Positions 51,501 through 61,096 of a stretch of DNA of 64,000 bases are shown piece after piece. Location of the stretch: assembly GCF_000948285.1 (NCBI RefSeq), contig NZ_JYBP01000003.1:992001-1056000 (forward strand), written 5' to 3'. Position 1 is the stretch's first letter; each line of letters begins with the position of its first letter. Both the position numbers and the translations under genes were made by a program. The notes under the pieces are model-generated. The model made no database searches. It was not told where the DNA came from and saw nothing but the letters and a program-made list of their open reading frames with translations. Source of the DNA: Geobacillus kaustophilus (GTDB lineage Bacteria; Bacillota; Bacilli; Bacillales; Anoxybacillaceae).

Positions 51501-53183
51501 ATGAATACGAGACATTACCCGTATTGGCCGAAACGGCTCTCGAAAACGCTGGCTGTGCCGGAGACGACGCTGGTCGACCATTTGGAAACAACGGCAAAGC
51601 GCTACCCGAACAAAACGGCGATCTATTATTACGGAGCTGCGTACTCGTACAATGAGCTGCTTGATGACGTCAACGCGTTGGCCGGCTATTTGCAGCAAAA
51701 GCTGTCCGTCAAGCCGGGCGACCGCGTGCTCTTGTACATGCAAAATTCTCCGCAGTTTGTCATCTCCTACTATGCCATCTTGCGTGCTGAAGCGATTGTC
51801 GTGCCGATCAATCCGATGAACACCTCAGAGGAGCTTTCCTTTTACGTGAACGATTGTGAGACGAAAGTCGCCCTCGTTGGGCAGGAGCTGCTTGACAAAG
51901 CAGCCCCGCTCCTTGACCGGACGCCGCTTGAACAGATCATCGTCGCTGCTTATTCCGACTATGCATCCGACGAATCGCCGGTGGCGCTTCCGGCGGAAGT
52001 GGCAACGCCGCGGCGGGCCATTGGGGATGAGCGCGTTCTTTTATGGGTGGACTGCCTCGGCGCCCAATTGCCGCCGCTTCCATACAACGGTCATGTCGAT
52101 GACATCGCCGTCTTGCCGTACACGTCCGGGACGACCGGGGTGCCAAAAGGCTGCATCCACCCGCACCGGACGGTGAACGCCAACATCGTCGGCGCCTACC
52201 ACTGGGGCGATGTGACGAGCGATTCGGTCGCGTTGGCAACGCTGCCGTTTTTCCATGTCACGGGGATGGTCCATAGCATGCATACGCCGATTTTCGCCGG
52301 CGCCGCCATGGTGTTGATGACGCGCTGGGATCGGGACGCGGCCGCCCGGCTGATTGAATTGCACCGCTGCACCCATTGGGTGAACATCAGCACGATGCTC
52401 ATCGACTTTTTGGCCAACCCGGCGCTTGGCCGGTATGACATTTCCTCGCTTTCGAGTATTTCCGGCGGCGGAGCGGCGCTTCCGGAAGCGGTCGGGGAAA
52501 AATTGTTCCAGCTCACCGGCGTCCGTTATTTTGAAGGCTACGGGCTGACGGAGACGATTTCGCAGACGCATTTCAATCCGCCGGACCGGCCGAAATTGCA
52601 ATGTCTCGGCGTCCCGTCGTTTGACGTCGATGCGCGCATCATCGACCCGGTGACGGGGAGGGAGCTTGGCGTCGGCGAAGTCGGGGAGATCGTCGTCCAT
52701 GGCCCGCAAGTGTTCCGCGGCTATTACCGGCGTGAAAAAGAAACGGAAGAGGCGTTCATCGAACTCGACGGCAAGCGGTTTTTCCGCACCGGCGACATCG
52801 GGCGGATGGATGAAGAAGGCTACTTTTTCATCGTCGACCGCGTCAAACGCATGATCAACGCCTCCGGGTACAAAGTGTGGCCGACGGAAGTCGAGTCGCT
52901 TCTTTACAAACACCCGGCCGTCCAGCAGGCGTGCGTCGTCGGCGCGCCGGACCCGCGCCGCGGCGAAACGGTGAAGGCGTTTATCGTCCTTCATGACGAG
53001 TATGTCGGCAAAGTGACGGAACAGGAGATCATCGAATGGGCGAAAACGCAAATGGCGGCGTACAAATATCCGCGCCTCGTTGAATTCCGCAAATCGTTGC
53101 CGATGACGTCAAGCGGCAAATTGCTCTGGCGGAAATTGCAAGAGGAGGAATATGAAAAAGCAGGGAAAGGGGCGAACGCCTAA
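51501..53183 (+). CDS. Long-chain fatty acid/acyl-CoA ligase
   Basis: A 560-residue acyl-adenylate-forming enzyme. VLPYTSGTTGVPKGCIHPHRT, GYGLTETISQTHFNPPDRP, FFRTGDIGRMDEEGYFFIVDRVKRMINASGYKVWPTEVE and the C-terminal Lys region MTSSGKLLWRKL are intact. It activates a fatty or hydroxy acid to its CoA thioester. AAAAGGAGGAGG precedes the ATG. The stop shares its last base with the lactonase start (TAATG). Being co-transcribed with a lactonase suggests that the hydroxy acid released from a lactone is its substrate (inference). Confidence 0.88.
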   Translation: MNTRHYPYWPKRLSKTLAVPETTLVDHLETTAKRYPNKTAIYYYGAAYSYNELLDDVNALAGYLQQKLSVKPGDRVLLYMQNSPQFVISYYAILRAEAIVVPINPMNTSEELSFYVNDCETKVALVGQELLDKAAPLLDRTPLEQIIVAAYSDYASDESPVALPAEVATPRRAIGDERVLLWVDCLGAQLPPLPYNGHVDDIAVLPYTSGTTGVPKGCIHPHRTVNANIVGAYHWGDVTSDSVALATLPFFHVTGMVHSMHTPIFAGAAMVLMTRWDRDAAARLIELHRCTHWVNISTMLIDFLANPALGRYDISSLSSISGGGAALPEAVGEKLFQLTGVRYFEGYGLTETISQTHFNPPDRPKLQCLGVPSFDVDARIIDPVTGRELGVGEVGEIVVHGPQVFRGYYRREKETEEAFIELDGKRFFRTGDIGRMDEEGYFFIVDRVKRMINASGYKVWPTEVESLLYKHPAVQQACVVGAPDPRRGETVKAFIVLHDEYVGKVTEQEIIEWAKTQMAAYKYPRLVEFRKSLPMTSSGKLLWRKLQEEEYEKAGKGANA

Positions 53184-54163
53184 TGGCAAAGACGGTCGAA
53201 ACCGTTCTTGGCCCGGTGCCGGTGGAACGGCTTGGCAAAACGCTTATCCACGAGCATTTCCTCTTCGGCTACCCGGGATTTCAAGGCGATGTGACGCGCG
53301 GCCCGTTCCGCGAAGACGAGGCGCTTCGCGTCGCAGTCGAGGCGGCGGAAAAGATGAAGCGGCACGGCATCCAAACGGTCGTTGATCCGACGCCGAACGA
53401 CTGCGGGCGCAACCCGGCGTTTTTGCGGCGAGTCGCTGAAGAGACGGGGCTGAACATCATTTGCGCCACCGGCTATTACTACGAAGGGGAAGGGGCGCCG
53501 CCGTATTTCAAATTCCGCCAGCTGCTCGGGACGGCGGAAGACGACATTTACGACATGTTTATGGCTGAGCTGACCGAGGGCATTGCCGATACTGGAATCA
53601 AGGCGGGTGTCATCAAGCTCGCTTCGAGCAAAGGGCGCATCACCGAGTATGAGAAACTGTTTTTCCGCGCCGCCGCCCGCGCGCAAAAAGAGACGGGCGC
53701 AGTCATCATCACTCATACGCAAGAAGGGACGATGGGGCCGGAACAAGCCGCTTATTTGCTTGAGCACGGCGCCGATCCGAAAAAGATCGTCATCGGCCAT
53801 ATGTGCGGCAACACCGACCCGGACTACCATCGCCGGACTCTTGAGCACGGGGTGTATATCGCCTTTGACCGCTTCGGCATCCAAGGGATGGTCGGCGCGC
53901 CAACAGATGAGGAGCGGATTCACACGCTTCTTGCCCTGCTTCGCGGCGGATATGCGGATCGAATTATGCTTTCGCATGATACGGTCAACCTTTGGCTCGG
54001 CCGTCCGTTTGAACTGCCTGGGCCGTTTGCCGAGATGATGAAAAACTGGCATGTCGAGCATTTGTTTGTGAACATCATCCCCGTGCTGAAAAACGAAGGA
54101 ATCAGTGACGAAGTGCTTGAGCAAATGTTTATTGGCAATCCGGCGGCGTTGTTCTCGGCTTGA
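53183..54163 (+). CDS. Phosphotriesterase-like lactonase
   Basis: A 326-residue amidohydrolase-superfamily enzyme of the PLL group. The binuclear metal site is complete: HxH at H23/H25 in TLIHEHF, the bridging Lys in GVIKLASSKG, His in VIITHTQEG, His in VIGHMCGN, and Asp in LSHDTVN. As I recall it, the sequence is near-identical to the thermostable lactonase characterised from G. kaustophilus, which hydrolyses gamma/delta-lactones and acyl-homoserine lactones and has weak phosphotriesterase activity. ATG overlaps the ligase stop, so it is translationally coupled. Natural substrate unknown. Confidence 0.93.
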   Translation: MAKTVETVLGPVPVERLGKTLIHEHFLFGYPGFQGDVTRGPFREDEALRVAVEAAEKMKRHGIQTVVDPTPNDCGRNPAFLRRVAEETGLNIICATGYYYEGEGAPPYFKFRQLLGTAEDDIYDMFMAELTEGIADTGIKAGVIKLASSKGRITEYEKLFFRAAARAQKETGAVIITHTQEGTMGPEQAAYLLEHGADPKKIVIGHMCGNTDPDYHRRTLEHGVYIAFDRFGIQGMVGAPTDEERIHTLLALLRGGYADRIMLSHDTVNLWLGRPFELPGPFAEMMKNWHVEHLFVNIIPVLKNEGISDEVLEQMFIGNPAALFSA

Positions 54164-54259
54164 CGCCGTTTGTAAGGTCGGTAAAAACCGCGCTTTCTTC
54201 AAAATCGTTGTTGCGAACGAGCGGAAAAGCGGTTGTTTATCATCCTAAACCGAGAAGAC

Positions 54260-54291
54260 CTCCCACTTCCACGCGTGAGCGTAGGTGGGAG
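54260..54291. mobile_element. Hairpin resembling an IS200/IS605 end
   Basis: CTCCCAC and GTGGGAG form a 7-bp stem around an 18-nt loop (TTCCACGCGTGAGCGTAG). Subterminal hairpins of this kind occur at the ends of IS200/IS605 elements and in the 3' non-coding RNA of their tnpB genes. No tnpA or tnpB coding sequence remains nearby, so at most this is a relic. Confidence 0.35.
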
Positions 54292-54406
54292 AGCGTTCAA
54301 GAGCGAAATCTCCATGGTCCGAGCGTTTTTTCGTTCCATCACCAGCTTTTTGGGCAACGTTGTGTTGCATGCAAAAGGCTGATCGAAAGGTGAATAGACG
54401 AACAGA

Positions 54407-54447
54407 AAATCGCCGTCATCCGGCTTCATCCGGCCGACGGCGGTTTT
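54407..54447 (+). terminator. Rho-independent terminator
   Basis: AAAATCGCCGTC and GACGGCGGTTTT pair over 12 bp (one G-U) around a 16-nt loop, followed by a T run. Likely ends the lactonase transcript. Confidence 0.75.
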
Positions 54448-54548
54448 TTGTTTGGATTGGAGTCCGTTTTTCTCCATTCCCATGAATAATTTTCCTGTTT
54501 GGTTGAACAATAAAGAAAGACAAGAGCCGGGCGAAAGGAGGAGAAAAG

Positions 54549-56228
54549 GTGCCGGCCATCGAAAAGCGACTCCTGTTCTTCTCTTTCGTTGTCATCGCCT
54601 TGTACGTGTCGCCGTATTTTGTGCTTGGCGAGGATGCGCATATGCGCGTCCACGACAATTTGGATTCAAACATCGCCTGGTATAAGGTGCTCACTCGAAG
54701 CGGTGAGCTGTTCGGACCGGTCGATGGCGTCATCCCGCAAATCATCAACGGCCTGCCGCGCAACGCGTTCGGCACAGAATTCAGCGGCATCGTTTGGCTT
54801 CACGCCCTGTTTCCATCCATTTACGCCTATGGGCTCAGCCAAACCGCAACCCGCGCATTTGCGTTCATCGGCATGTATTTGCTGCTGCGAAAACATGTGT
54901 TGCCGGGCGAGCGCTGGGGATGGATTCGCATCGGCGCTTCGTTGACATTTGCCTTGACGCCGTTTTGGCCATCGGGAATGTTAAGTACGCTTGGGATGCC
55001 GTTTGCGCTTTGGGCGTTTTTAAACATTCGGGGCGGCGAGCGTTCATGGGTGAACTGGGCGGTGTTGACGCTCTTGCCGCTCTATTCGAGCTTCGTGCTT
55101 GGATTTTTCTTTTTCTTGAGCGCGCTTGGGGTTTGGTGGCTCATCGACGTCATCCGCGGCAAAGGATGGAATTGGCGTTTTTTTGCAGCGATCGCCTACA
55201 TGACAGCTCTCTATTTGGCGGTCGATTACCGGCTTGTCCATTCGCTCTTGTTTTCCGATGAGCCGACAAGCCGCGACGAATATTTCCACGCCCGCCTGCC
55301 GCTTTGGCGCGTCATCCGGTTGACGTTCAAAAACTATGTGTTCGGCCATACCCACGTCATGACCGTGCATGGGCTCGTCATTTTACCGGTGACGCTCGTT
55401 GCCTTGTATTTTGTTTGGAAGCGGAAAAGCTGGCGGCAAGAAAAACTGTTTTTGATTTTGCACGGGTTGAACTTCGCGTTGTCGACATGGTATGCGTTTT
55501 GGTTTTACAAAGGATGGCTGCCGCTCACCGAGCGGTTCGATTTGCTCGATAAGTTCAATTTCGCCCGCTACCATTTTTTGCGGCCGATGGTGATTTACGT
55601 CTTGTTTGCACTGGCGCTGAAAATTTTTTGGCAGGAAGGCCGAAGGTGGCGGGCGGTCGGCGAGGCGGCCATTGTCTTGCAGCTTGTCGTGCTTGCTTTA
55701 TGCAATGAGGAAATCGTCTACCGCGACAAGCCGTCGTTTCGCGAGTTTTACGCGGAAAAGCAGTTTGCCGCCATTCGCCGCTATATCGGCCGCCCGGTGC
55801 ATACATACCGTGTCGCCAGCATCGGCATCCACCCGGCGATCGCTCAATACAACGGCTTTTACACGCTCGATACGTACAACAACTTTTATCCGCTCGAATA
55901 CAAGCATCGGTTTCGCCGCATCATCGCCAAGGAGCTCGCGAAAAACAAAAAACTGCGCCAGTATTTCGATGAATGGGGCGGGCGCTGCTATTTGTTCGTC
56001 GATGAGCTGGGCAAGCGGTATATGTTTCAGAAAAACTCGAAGCGGACGATTCGTAACTTGGAATTGAACACAAACGTGTTTTATGACATGGGCGGGCGCT
56101 ACATTTTCTCAGCGCTGCCGATTGAAAATGCCAGCGAAAACGCCTTGAGCCTTGAGCGGGTGTTCCGTTCAAAAGAGTCCGCGTGGACCATCTATTTATA
56201 CAAAGTCGTGCCGGAGGGAGGAAGGTGA
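54549..56228 (+). CDS. ykoS: DUF6044 membrane protein (YkoS)
   Basis: A 559-residue protein with about ten to eleven membrane helices and a C-terminal extracytoplasmic/cytoplasmic soluble region of about 170 residues. Early conserved segments (YVSPYFVLGEDAHMRVHDNLDSNIAWYK, GELFGPVDGVIPQIINGLPRN) match the YkoS/DUF6044 family, whose fold resembles the glucosyltransferase (Gtr/GT-C) membrane proteins. It is followed two bases later by the glycosyltransferase ykoT, as in B. subtilis, so it probably transfers or flips a sugar-lipid made by YkoT. Start is GTG with GAAAGGAGGAG upstream. Confidence 0.85.
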   Translation: MPAIEKRLLFFSFVVIALYVSPYFVLGEDAHMRVHDNLDSNIAWYKVLTRSGELFGPVDGVIPQIINGLPRNAFGTEFSGIVWLHALFPSIYAYGLSQTATRAFAFIGMYLLLRKHVLPGERWGWIRIGASLTFALTPFWPSGMLSTLGMPFALWAFLNIRGGERSWVNWAVLTLLPLYSSFVLGFFFFLSALGVWWLIDVIRGKGWNWRFFAAIAYMTALYLAVDYRLVHSLLFSDEPTSRDEYFHARLPLWRVIRLTFKNYVFGHTHVMTVHGLVILPVTLVALYFVWKRKSWRQEKLFLILHGLNFALSTWYAFWFYKGWLPLTERFDLLDKFNFARYHFLRPMVIYVLFALALKIFWQEGRRWRAVGEAAIVLQLVVLALCNEEIVYRDKPSFREFYAEKQFAAIRRYIGRPVHTYRVASIGIHPAIAQYNGFYTLDTYNNFYPLEYKHRFRRIIAKELAKNKKLRQYFDEWGGRCYLFVDELGKRYMFQKNSKRTIRNLELNTNVFYDMGGRYIFSALPIENASENALSLERVFRSKESAWTIYLYKVVPEGGR

Positions 56229-56229
56229 T

Positions 56230-57252
56230 ATGTTCGAACCGACGTTGGCCATTGTTGTGCCGTGTTACAACGAAGAAGAGGTGCTGCCGGAGACGATCCA
56301 CCGCTTGCGGGAGCTGCGCGAACAATTGATCGAAGAGCAGCTTATTTCATCCAACAGCGCGCTTTTGTTCGTCGATGACGGCAGCCGTGATGACACATGG
56401 AAGATCATATACAAAGCGAGTTTGCGCCACCCGGAAGTGAAAGGGCTGAAACTGGCGCATAACGCGGGGCATCAAAACGCGCTGCTTGCTGGGTTGTTCG
56501 CTGCCAAAAGGCATGCTGATTGCCTCATTTCGATCGACGCCGATTTGCAAGATGATGTGGCGGCGATTCGGGAATTTGTGCAAAAGTTTCGCGAAGGCTA
56601 TGACATCGTTTACGGCGTGCGCCGGCGACGCGATGCCGATACGTGGTTCAAGCGCCATACGGCGCAGTGGTTTTACCGGCTGATGAAAGCGTTTGGCGTC
56701 GATCTCGTTTACAATCACGCCGACTATCGCCTTATGAGCCGGCGCGCCGTGGACGCGCTTGAACAGTTCGGGGAAGTGAACTTGTTTTTGCGCGGCATCG
56801 TCCCGCTTTTGGGCTTCCGGTCGGCGACGGTTTATTATGACCGAAAAGAGCGGCTGGCCGGGAAAACGAAATATCCGCTGAAAAAAATGATCGCCTTTGC
56901 GCTTGACGGCGTGACGTCGTTCAGCGTCACCCCGATCCGTTTCATTTCGCTTGTTGGGTTTCTTTCGTTTGCCGTCAGCTTGATGTTTGGCGTCTATTTT
57001 CTTTTTCTCAAATGGGTCGGGCATACGGAAACGGGTTGGACGTCGCTCATTACGTCCATCTGGCTGTTAGGAGGCTTGCAGCTGATGGCGCTCGGGCTGA
57101 TTGGTGAATATATTGGGAAAATTTACAAAGAAACAAAACGACGGCCGCGCTATATCATCGATTTGGATTTATGGAACTGGCCGCTGCCGCAGCGGCTGTC
57201 GCAGGCGGCGCCGTCCGAAGAGGGAGGGGCGGCCGAATGGACGCGTTCGTAA
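56230..57252 (+). CDS. ykoT: GT2 family glycosyltransferase (YkoT)
   Basis: A 340-residue DPM1/GtrB-like glycosyltransferase. The GT-A domain has AIVVPCYNEEEVLPE, the DDG in LLFVDDGSRDDTW, NAGHQNALLAG and the DxD-containing ISIDADLQDD; the SKRAVDAL-type block (MSRRAVDALEQF) and KTKYPLKKM precede two C-terminal membrane helices (about 240-300). It probably transfers a sugar to polyprenyl phosphate on the membrane, as GtrB-type enzymes do; the sugar is unknown. ATG at 56230 follows GGAGGGAGGAAGG. It is in one operon with ykoS. Confidence 0.9.
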   Translation: MFEPTLAIVVPCYNEEEVLPETIHRLRELREQLIEEQLISSNSALLFVDDGSRDDTWKIIYKASLRHPEVKGLKLAHNAGHQNALLAGLFAAKRHADCLISIDADLQDDVAAIREFVQKFREGYDIVYGVRRRRDADTWFKRHTAQWFYRLMKAFGVDLVYNHADYRLMSRRAVDALEQFGEVNLFLRGIVPLLGFRSATVYYDRKERLAGKTKYPLKKMIAFALDGVTSFSVTPIRFISLVGFLSFAVSLMFGVYFLFLKWVGHTETGWTSLITSIWLLGGLQLMALGLIGEYIGKIYKETKRRPRYIIDLDLWNWPLPQRLSQAAPSEEGGAAEWTRS

Positions 57253-57424
57253 TGGAACAAAAAGGGAGGTGCGCTTTGGCGGCCGCCTTTTTTCTTTGTC
57301 TTGCAATTCAAAAAAAGAAAGAGTAGACTGATGGATGGGGAGAATGGATCATTCCATTGGTCGAAAATACGGCGAAAGTCATTGTATGGCCGGCGAAAAG
57401 GCTTGGAAAGGGGAGAAACCGGAA

Positions 57425-58234
57425 ATGGCCAATTGGCATGAATGGGCGGAACTGCTCGAGCGGGTAAGAGAGGAGAATCCGCTCGTCCATAATATCACGA
57501 ATGTCGTTGTGACGAATTTTACGGCAAATGGGCTGCTTGCGCTTGGCGCTTCGCCAGTGATGGCGTATGCGAAAGAGGAAGTGGGCGAGATGGCGAAACT
57601 CGCTGGAGCGCTTGTCCTCAATATTGGGACGTTGAATGACAAAGAGGTAGAAGCGATGCTTATCGCCGGCCAGGCGGCCAATGAAGCCGGGGTGCCGGTC
57701 ATTTTCGATCCGGTCGGGGCCGGGGCCACGCGCTACCGGACGGAGACGGCGCGCCGCATCGCGGAAAAAGTCAAGCTCGCCGTGATCCGTGGCAATGCGG
57801 CGGAGATCGCCAACACGATTGGTGAAGCGTGGGCGATTAAAGGAGTGGACGCCGGCGAAGGAAGCGGCGATCGAGTGGCGTTGGCCAAACGGGCGGCGGA
57901 GCAGCTCGGCGCCGTTGTCGCGATTACTGGAAAAGAGGACGTCGTTGCGGACGGACAGACGACGTATCTCATTCAGAACGGCCATCCGTTGCTGACGAAA
58001 GTGACCGGGGCGGGATGTTTGTTGACATCGGTCGTCGGAGCGTTTGCGGCCGTTGAGCGCGATGCGGCGAAGGCGGCGGTAGCGGCGCTCACGTATTATG
58101 GCGTTGCGGCCGAACAGGCGGCGGCCAAAGCCGGGGAGCGCGGACCGGGCAGCTTCCAGATGGCGTTTTTGGACGCGTTGGCGTATACAAGCGTCGATGA
58201 TGTCAAACGGTATGGCCGGGTGGAACAACGGTAA
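57425..58234 (+). CDS. thiM: Hydroxyethylthiazole kinase
   Basis: A 269-residue ribokinase-like enzyme: [38 protein letters not shown] is the ThiM N-terminus, then [28 protein letters not shown] and the anion-hole motif [15 protein letters not shown]. It phosphorylates the thiazole alcohol for thiamine salvage. AAAGGGGAG precedes the ATG at 57425. It heads thiM-thiD-thiE, with 18 bases to thiD. No TPP riboswitch pattern is seen in the 170 bases upstream. Confidence 0.92.
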   Translation: MANWHEWAELLERVREENPLVHNITNVVVTNFTANGLLALGASPVMAYAKEEVGEMAKLAGALVLNIGTLNDKEVEAMLIAGQAANEAGVPVIFDPVGAGATRYRTETARRIAEKVKLAVIRGNAAEIANTIGEAWAIKGVDAGEGSGDRVALAKRAAEQLGAVVAITGKEDVVADGQTTYLIQNGHPLLTKVTGAGCLLTSVVGAFAAVERDAAKAAVAALTYYGVAAEQAAAKAGERGPGSFQMAFLDALAYTSVDDVKRYGRVEQR

Positions 58235-58252
58235 AAGGGGAGGAAAAACACG

Positions 58253-59053
58253 ATGGTGTACAAAGCGTTGACGATTGCCGGGTCGGACAGCGGCGGCGGC
58301 GCCGGCATCCAAGCCGATCTCAAAACGTTCCATGAGCTCGGCGTCTTTGGCATGTCAGCGATCACGGCGGTGACGGCGCAAAACACACTTGGCGTGCAAG
58401 GCGTCTACCCGCTGTCGGCGGAAGCAGTCGCCGCCCAGATCGAATCGGTGGCCGCCGATTTAGGCGCGGATGCGGTGAAAACCGGCATGCTCTTTAGTGC
58501 CGAGATCATTTGTACGGTTGCTGAACAAGTGAAAAAACAGAAATGGGAGCGGCTGGTCGTCGACCCGGTGATGATCGCCAAAGGCGGTGCTCCGCTGTTG
58601 CAAGAGGAAGCGGTGGCCGCTTTGAAAGAAGAGCTGTTGCCGTTGGCGCTCGTTATTACACCGAACATTCCGGAGGCGGAAGCATTGACGGGCGTTGCCA
58701 TCCGCACGATGGATGACCGCCGCGAAGCCGCGCGCCTCCTCCACCGGATGGGCGCCCGCTATGTCGTCGTAAAAGGCGGCCATGACGATGATGGCGAAGA
58801 AACCGTCGACTTGCTGTATAACGGCAGCGAATTTTCCTATTTTAAAAGCAAGCGAATTGACACGCGCCATACGCACGGAACCGGCTGTACGTTTGCCTCG
58901 GCAATCGCCGCTGAGCTGGCGAAAGGGCGCCATCCTGCTGATGCTGTGGCGACGGCGAAGACGTTTGTGCAATCGGCGATTGCCCATCCGCTCGGCATCG
59001 GCCAAGGCCATGGGCCGACGAACCATTGGGCGTACCGCCAATACGGAGAGTGA
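58253..59053 (+). CDS. thiD: Hydroxymethylpyrimidine kinase / phosphomethylpyrimidine kinase
   Basis: A 266-residue ribokinase-like enzyme: [64 protein letters not shown] and [23 protein letters not shown] are diagnostic for ThiD (and related PdxK). Its place between thiM and thiE supports the thiamine role: two phosphorylations of HMP to HMP-PP. GGGGAGG precedes the ATG. thiE follows after 5 bases. Confidence 0.92.
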   Translation: MVYKALTIAGSDSGGGAGIQADLKTFHELGVFGMSAITAVTAQNTLGVQGVYPLSAEAVAAQIESVAADLGADAVKTGMLFSAEIICTVAEQVKKQKWERLVVDPVMIAKGGAPLLQEEAVAALKEELLPLALVITPNIPEAEALTGVAIRTMDDRREAARLLHRMGARYVVVKGGHDDDGEETVDLLYNGSEFSYFKSKRIDTRHTHGTGCTFASAIAAELAKGRHPADAVATAKTFVQSAIAHPLGIGQGHGPTNHWAYRQYGE

Positions 59054-59058
59054 GAACG

Positions 59059-59724
59059 ATGGCGCGCATCGCGAGCCGTGAAATGAAGGAGCGGCTGGCT
59101 GTTTACTTCATTATGGGAAGCCAAAACAGCGAACGTCCGGCCGCCGATGTGCTGAAAGAAGCGCTTGACGGCGGTGTGACGTTGTTTCAATTCCGCGAAA
59201 AAGGGTCGGGCGCTTTAAAAGGGGCGGACAAAGAGGAGCTCGCCCGGCATCTGCAACGCCTTTGCCGCGCTTATGGGGTGCCGTTTATTGTCAACGATGA
59301 CGTCGAGCTGGCCCTCGCCATTGATGCCGACGGCGTCCATGTCGGTCAAGACGATGAGGACGCGCGGCGCGTGCGGGAAAAAATCGGCGATAAAATTTTG
59401 GGCGTTTCAGCGCACAACGTCGAAGAAGCGATGGCGGCCGTTGAGGCGGGCGCCGATTACCTCGGCGTCGGCCCGATTTACCCGACCAGTTCGAAAGAGG
59501 ATGCAAAGGAAGCGCAAGGACCGGATGTTCTCCGCCGCCTGCGCGAAGCCGGGATTGCGATTCCGATCGTCGCCATCGGCGGCATTACGGCAGGCAATGC
59601 GAAAACGGTCATTGAAGGGGGAGCGGATGGGGTGTCGGTGATCAGCGCCATCGCTTCGGCTCCGTCGCCAAAGGCGGCGGCCGCCGCCTTGGCGGAAGCG
59701 GTGCGGGCAGCCCGCGCGCGCTGA
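59059..59724 (+). CDS. thiE: Thiamine phosphate synthase
   Basis: A 221-residue TIM barrel: [105 protein letters not shown]. These include the HMP-PP and thiazole-phosphate binding sites. It condenses HMP-PP (from ThiD) with thiazole phosphate (from ThiM). The ATG at 59059 has GGAGAG at close spacing, five bases after the thiD stop. Last gene of the salvage operon; a terminator follows. Confidence 0.93.
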   Translation: MARIASREMKERLAVYFIMGSQNSERPAADVLKEALDGGVTLFQFREKGSGALKGADKEELARHLQRLCRAYGVPFIVNDDVELALAIDADGVHVGQDDEDARRVREKIGDKILGVSAHNVEEAMAAVEAGADYLGVGPIYPTSSKEDAKEAQGPDVLRRLREAGIAIPIVAIGGITAGNAKTVIEGGADGVSVISAIASAPSPKAAAAALAEAVRAARAR

Positions 59725-59768
59725 ATGGAAAAGTTGGTTTCCATTTGTAGGCAAAGCGCCATAATGGG

Positions 59769-59807
59769 AAAAGGTGTCCCGTTGATATTTCGGGACACCT
59801 TCTTTTT
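59769..59807. terminator. Bidirectional terminator between convergent genes
   Basis: AAAGGTGTCCCG and CGGGACACCTTC/T form a 10-bp stem around an 8-nt loop, with T runs on both sides. Confidence 0.85.
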
Positions 59808-59813
59808 GGACTG

Positions 59814-60809
59814 CTAGGTCATTGTCTGCCGCCAGTTCGGCCATCGCCATTCCAACAGCGGCCGCACGAGCCGGACGACCGGCTTGCTTCCAAGGATGAG
59901 CATCATGGCGACCGACAGTGCAAGCAGAAGCGGATAGCCGTGCACATCCATAATAAAGTCTGGGAATGGCGTCTCGTGCAAATATTTTAAAATAAACCCG
60001 TGCAAGATATAGATGTAAAACGTGCGCGCCCCGAGCACAGAAAAGGAGAAGCGACGGCTCGGGATGAGCGACAAAAAGCCGAACATCATGAGCAGGCTCG
60101 CCCCATAAATGGCGAGGCGGCTCGCAATGCCGGCTGATTCCGAGACGCCGAGCGTATCGTACGATTTCGAGCCGTACAGCCAATCTTGCGGCAAATCGGG
60201 AAACCCGAAATGGATGGCGAAAAACATGCCAACGAGCACCGCAAGCGAAACAAGGCGCACTGGGGCGGCAAACAAGCGCTCGATCACCGATTTTTTCGTG
60301 AAAAACCCGAGCAAAAAGAACGGGAAAAACGTGAGCGTCCGCGACAAGCTCAGCCATTTTTCCGCTTCCATCATCCCGCCGGCAAGGCCGAAAAGAAGCG
60401 CCATCGGCAATGCGATCCGCTTTGGCAGCCGGCCGAACCATAACAGCAGCACGTTCCAGCTGAACAGGCTGAGCAAAAACCATAAACTCCAATGCGAGGT
60501 CAATAAGTCAAGTTCCAGCGACTGTTTGTCATACAGGAAGAAGTAGTAGATCGAATACAGCAGCTGGAACAGAACGTACGGGATGAGCAATTTTTTCATG
60601 ATCTTTTGCAAGTAGCCGTGCTCGTGGAATTTTTTTGCAAAATAGCCGGAAATGAAAATGAACGCCGGCATGTGGAAAAAGAAAATCCACGTATACAAGC
60701 TGTGCACCCATAAGACGCCGTCAATGTACGGGCGCAGAAAGTGGCCAAACACGACGAGGAGCATGAGCGCGCATTTTGCGTTGTCAAAATAATAGTCCCG
60801 CTCCTTCAT
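59814..60809 (-). CDS. Acyltransferase-3-type membrane protein
   Basis: A 331-residue protein with ten predicted membrane helices. The N-terminus has YFDNAKCALMLLVVFGHFLRP, in which the H of GHF fits the catalytic-site His of the acyltransferase 3 family, and WIFFFHMPAFIFISGYFAKKF follows as usual. It resembles YkrP-like/OpgC-like members that acylate cell-surface polysaccharides or lipids. AAAGGAGG precedes the ATG. The acceptor is unknown. It is monocistronic and convergent with thiE. Confidence 0.82.
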   Translation of the reverse strand: MKERDYYFDNAKCALMLLVVFGHFLRPYIDGVLWVHSLYTWIFFFHMPAFIFISGYFAKKFHEHGYLQKIMKKLLIPYVLFQLLYSIYYFFLYDKQSLELDLLTSHWSLWFLLSLFSWNVLLLWFGRLPKRIALPMALLFGLAGGMMEAEKWLSLSRTLTFFPFFLLGFFTKKSVIERLFAAPVRLVSLAVLVGMFFAIHFGFPDLPQDWLYGSKSYDTLGVSESAGIASRLAIYGASLLMMFGFLSLIPSRRFSFSVLGARTFYIYILHGFILKYLHETPFPDFIMDVHGYPLLLALSVAMMLILGSKPVVRLVRPLLEWRWPNWRQTMT

Positions 60810-60934
60810 AGTGTTTCCTCCTTTCTGTACACACCAATTCGAATCATACTCCTTCTTTTTGAGGGAGTCAACGCAGGAAACGAAGCGATGGGATGTCCGC
60901 TGTCATCAGTTTGCCAAAGAAAGGTGATGGTTCG

Positions 60935-61096
60935 GTGAAAAACGATCGGCGCGAAATGGACGATATGACGCAGTTGCTTGAAATCATCAACACCAAAGGA
61001 GATGAAGGAGAGCTTCGCGAGATCGTCTGCAACGACGAGTTGTTTTGGAAAAGCTTGCGGGCGCAGGCGGAGGACAGTGCGAAAGGAGGGGGGTAA
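60935..61096 (+). CDS. Small hypothetical protein, 53 aa, upstream of sspH
   Basis: A GTG at 60935 follows AAAGGTG at about ten bases and opens a 53-codon frame. The product is hydrophilic and helical (MTQLLEIINTKGDEGELREIV, then DELFWKSLRAQAEDSAKGG). No family is recognised. Its stop is immediately followed by the ATG of the spore protein gene, so the two are coupled or co-transcribed, and the product may be spore-related. A longer frame from 60893 lacks a binding site. Confidence 0.55.
   Translation: MKNDRREMDDMTQLLEIINTKGDEGELREIVCNDELFWKSLRAQAEDSAKGGG

Larger units (their letters stand above)
54164..54548. other. Intergenic region with hairpin elements
   Basis: About 385 bases. The recognised elements are the IS-end-like hairpin at 54260 and the terminator at 54407. 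No gene is supported here, though an open frame begins at 54160. Confidence 0.5.

Noticed and set aside
57300-57424. Possible TPP riboswitch before thiM
   Set aside because: The conserved CTGAGA and GAACCTGATCTGG-type segments are absent.
59769-59807. GGTGTCCCG...CGGGACACC as a third copy of the MITE-like repeat
   Set aside because: Only the hairpin arms look alike; the rest of the 120 bp is absent, and it works as an ordinary bidirectional terminator.
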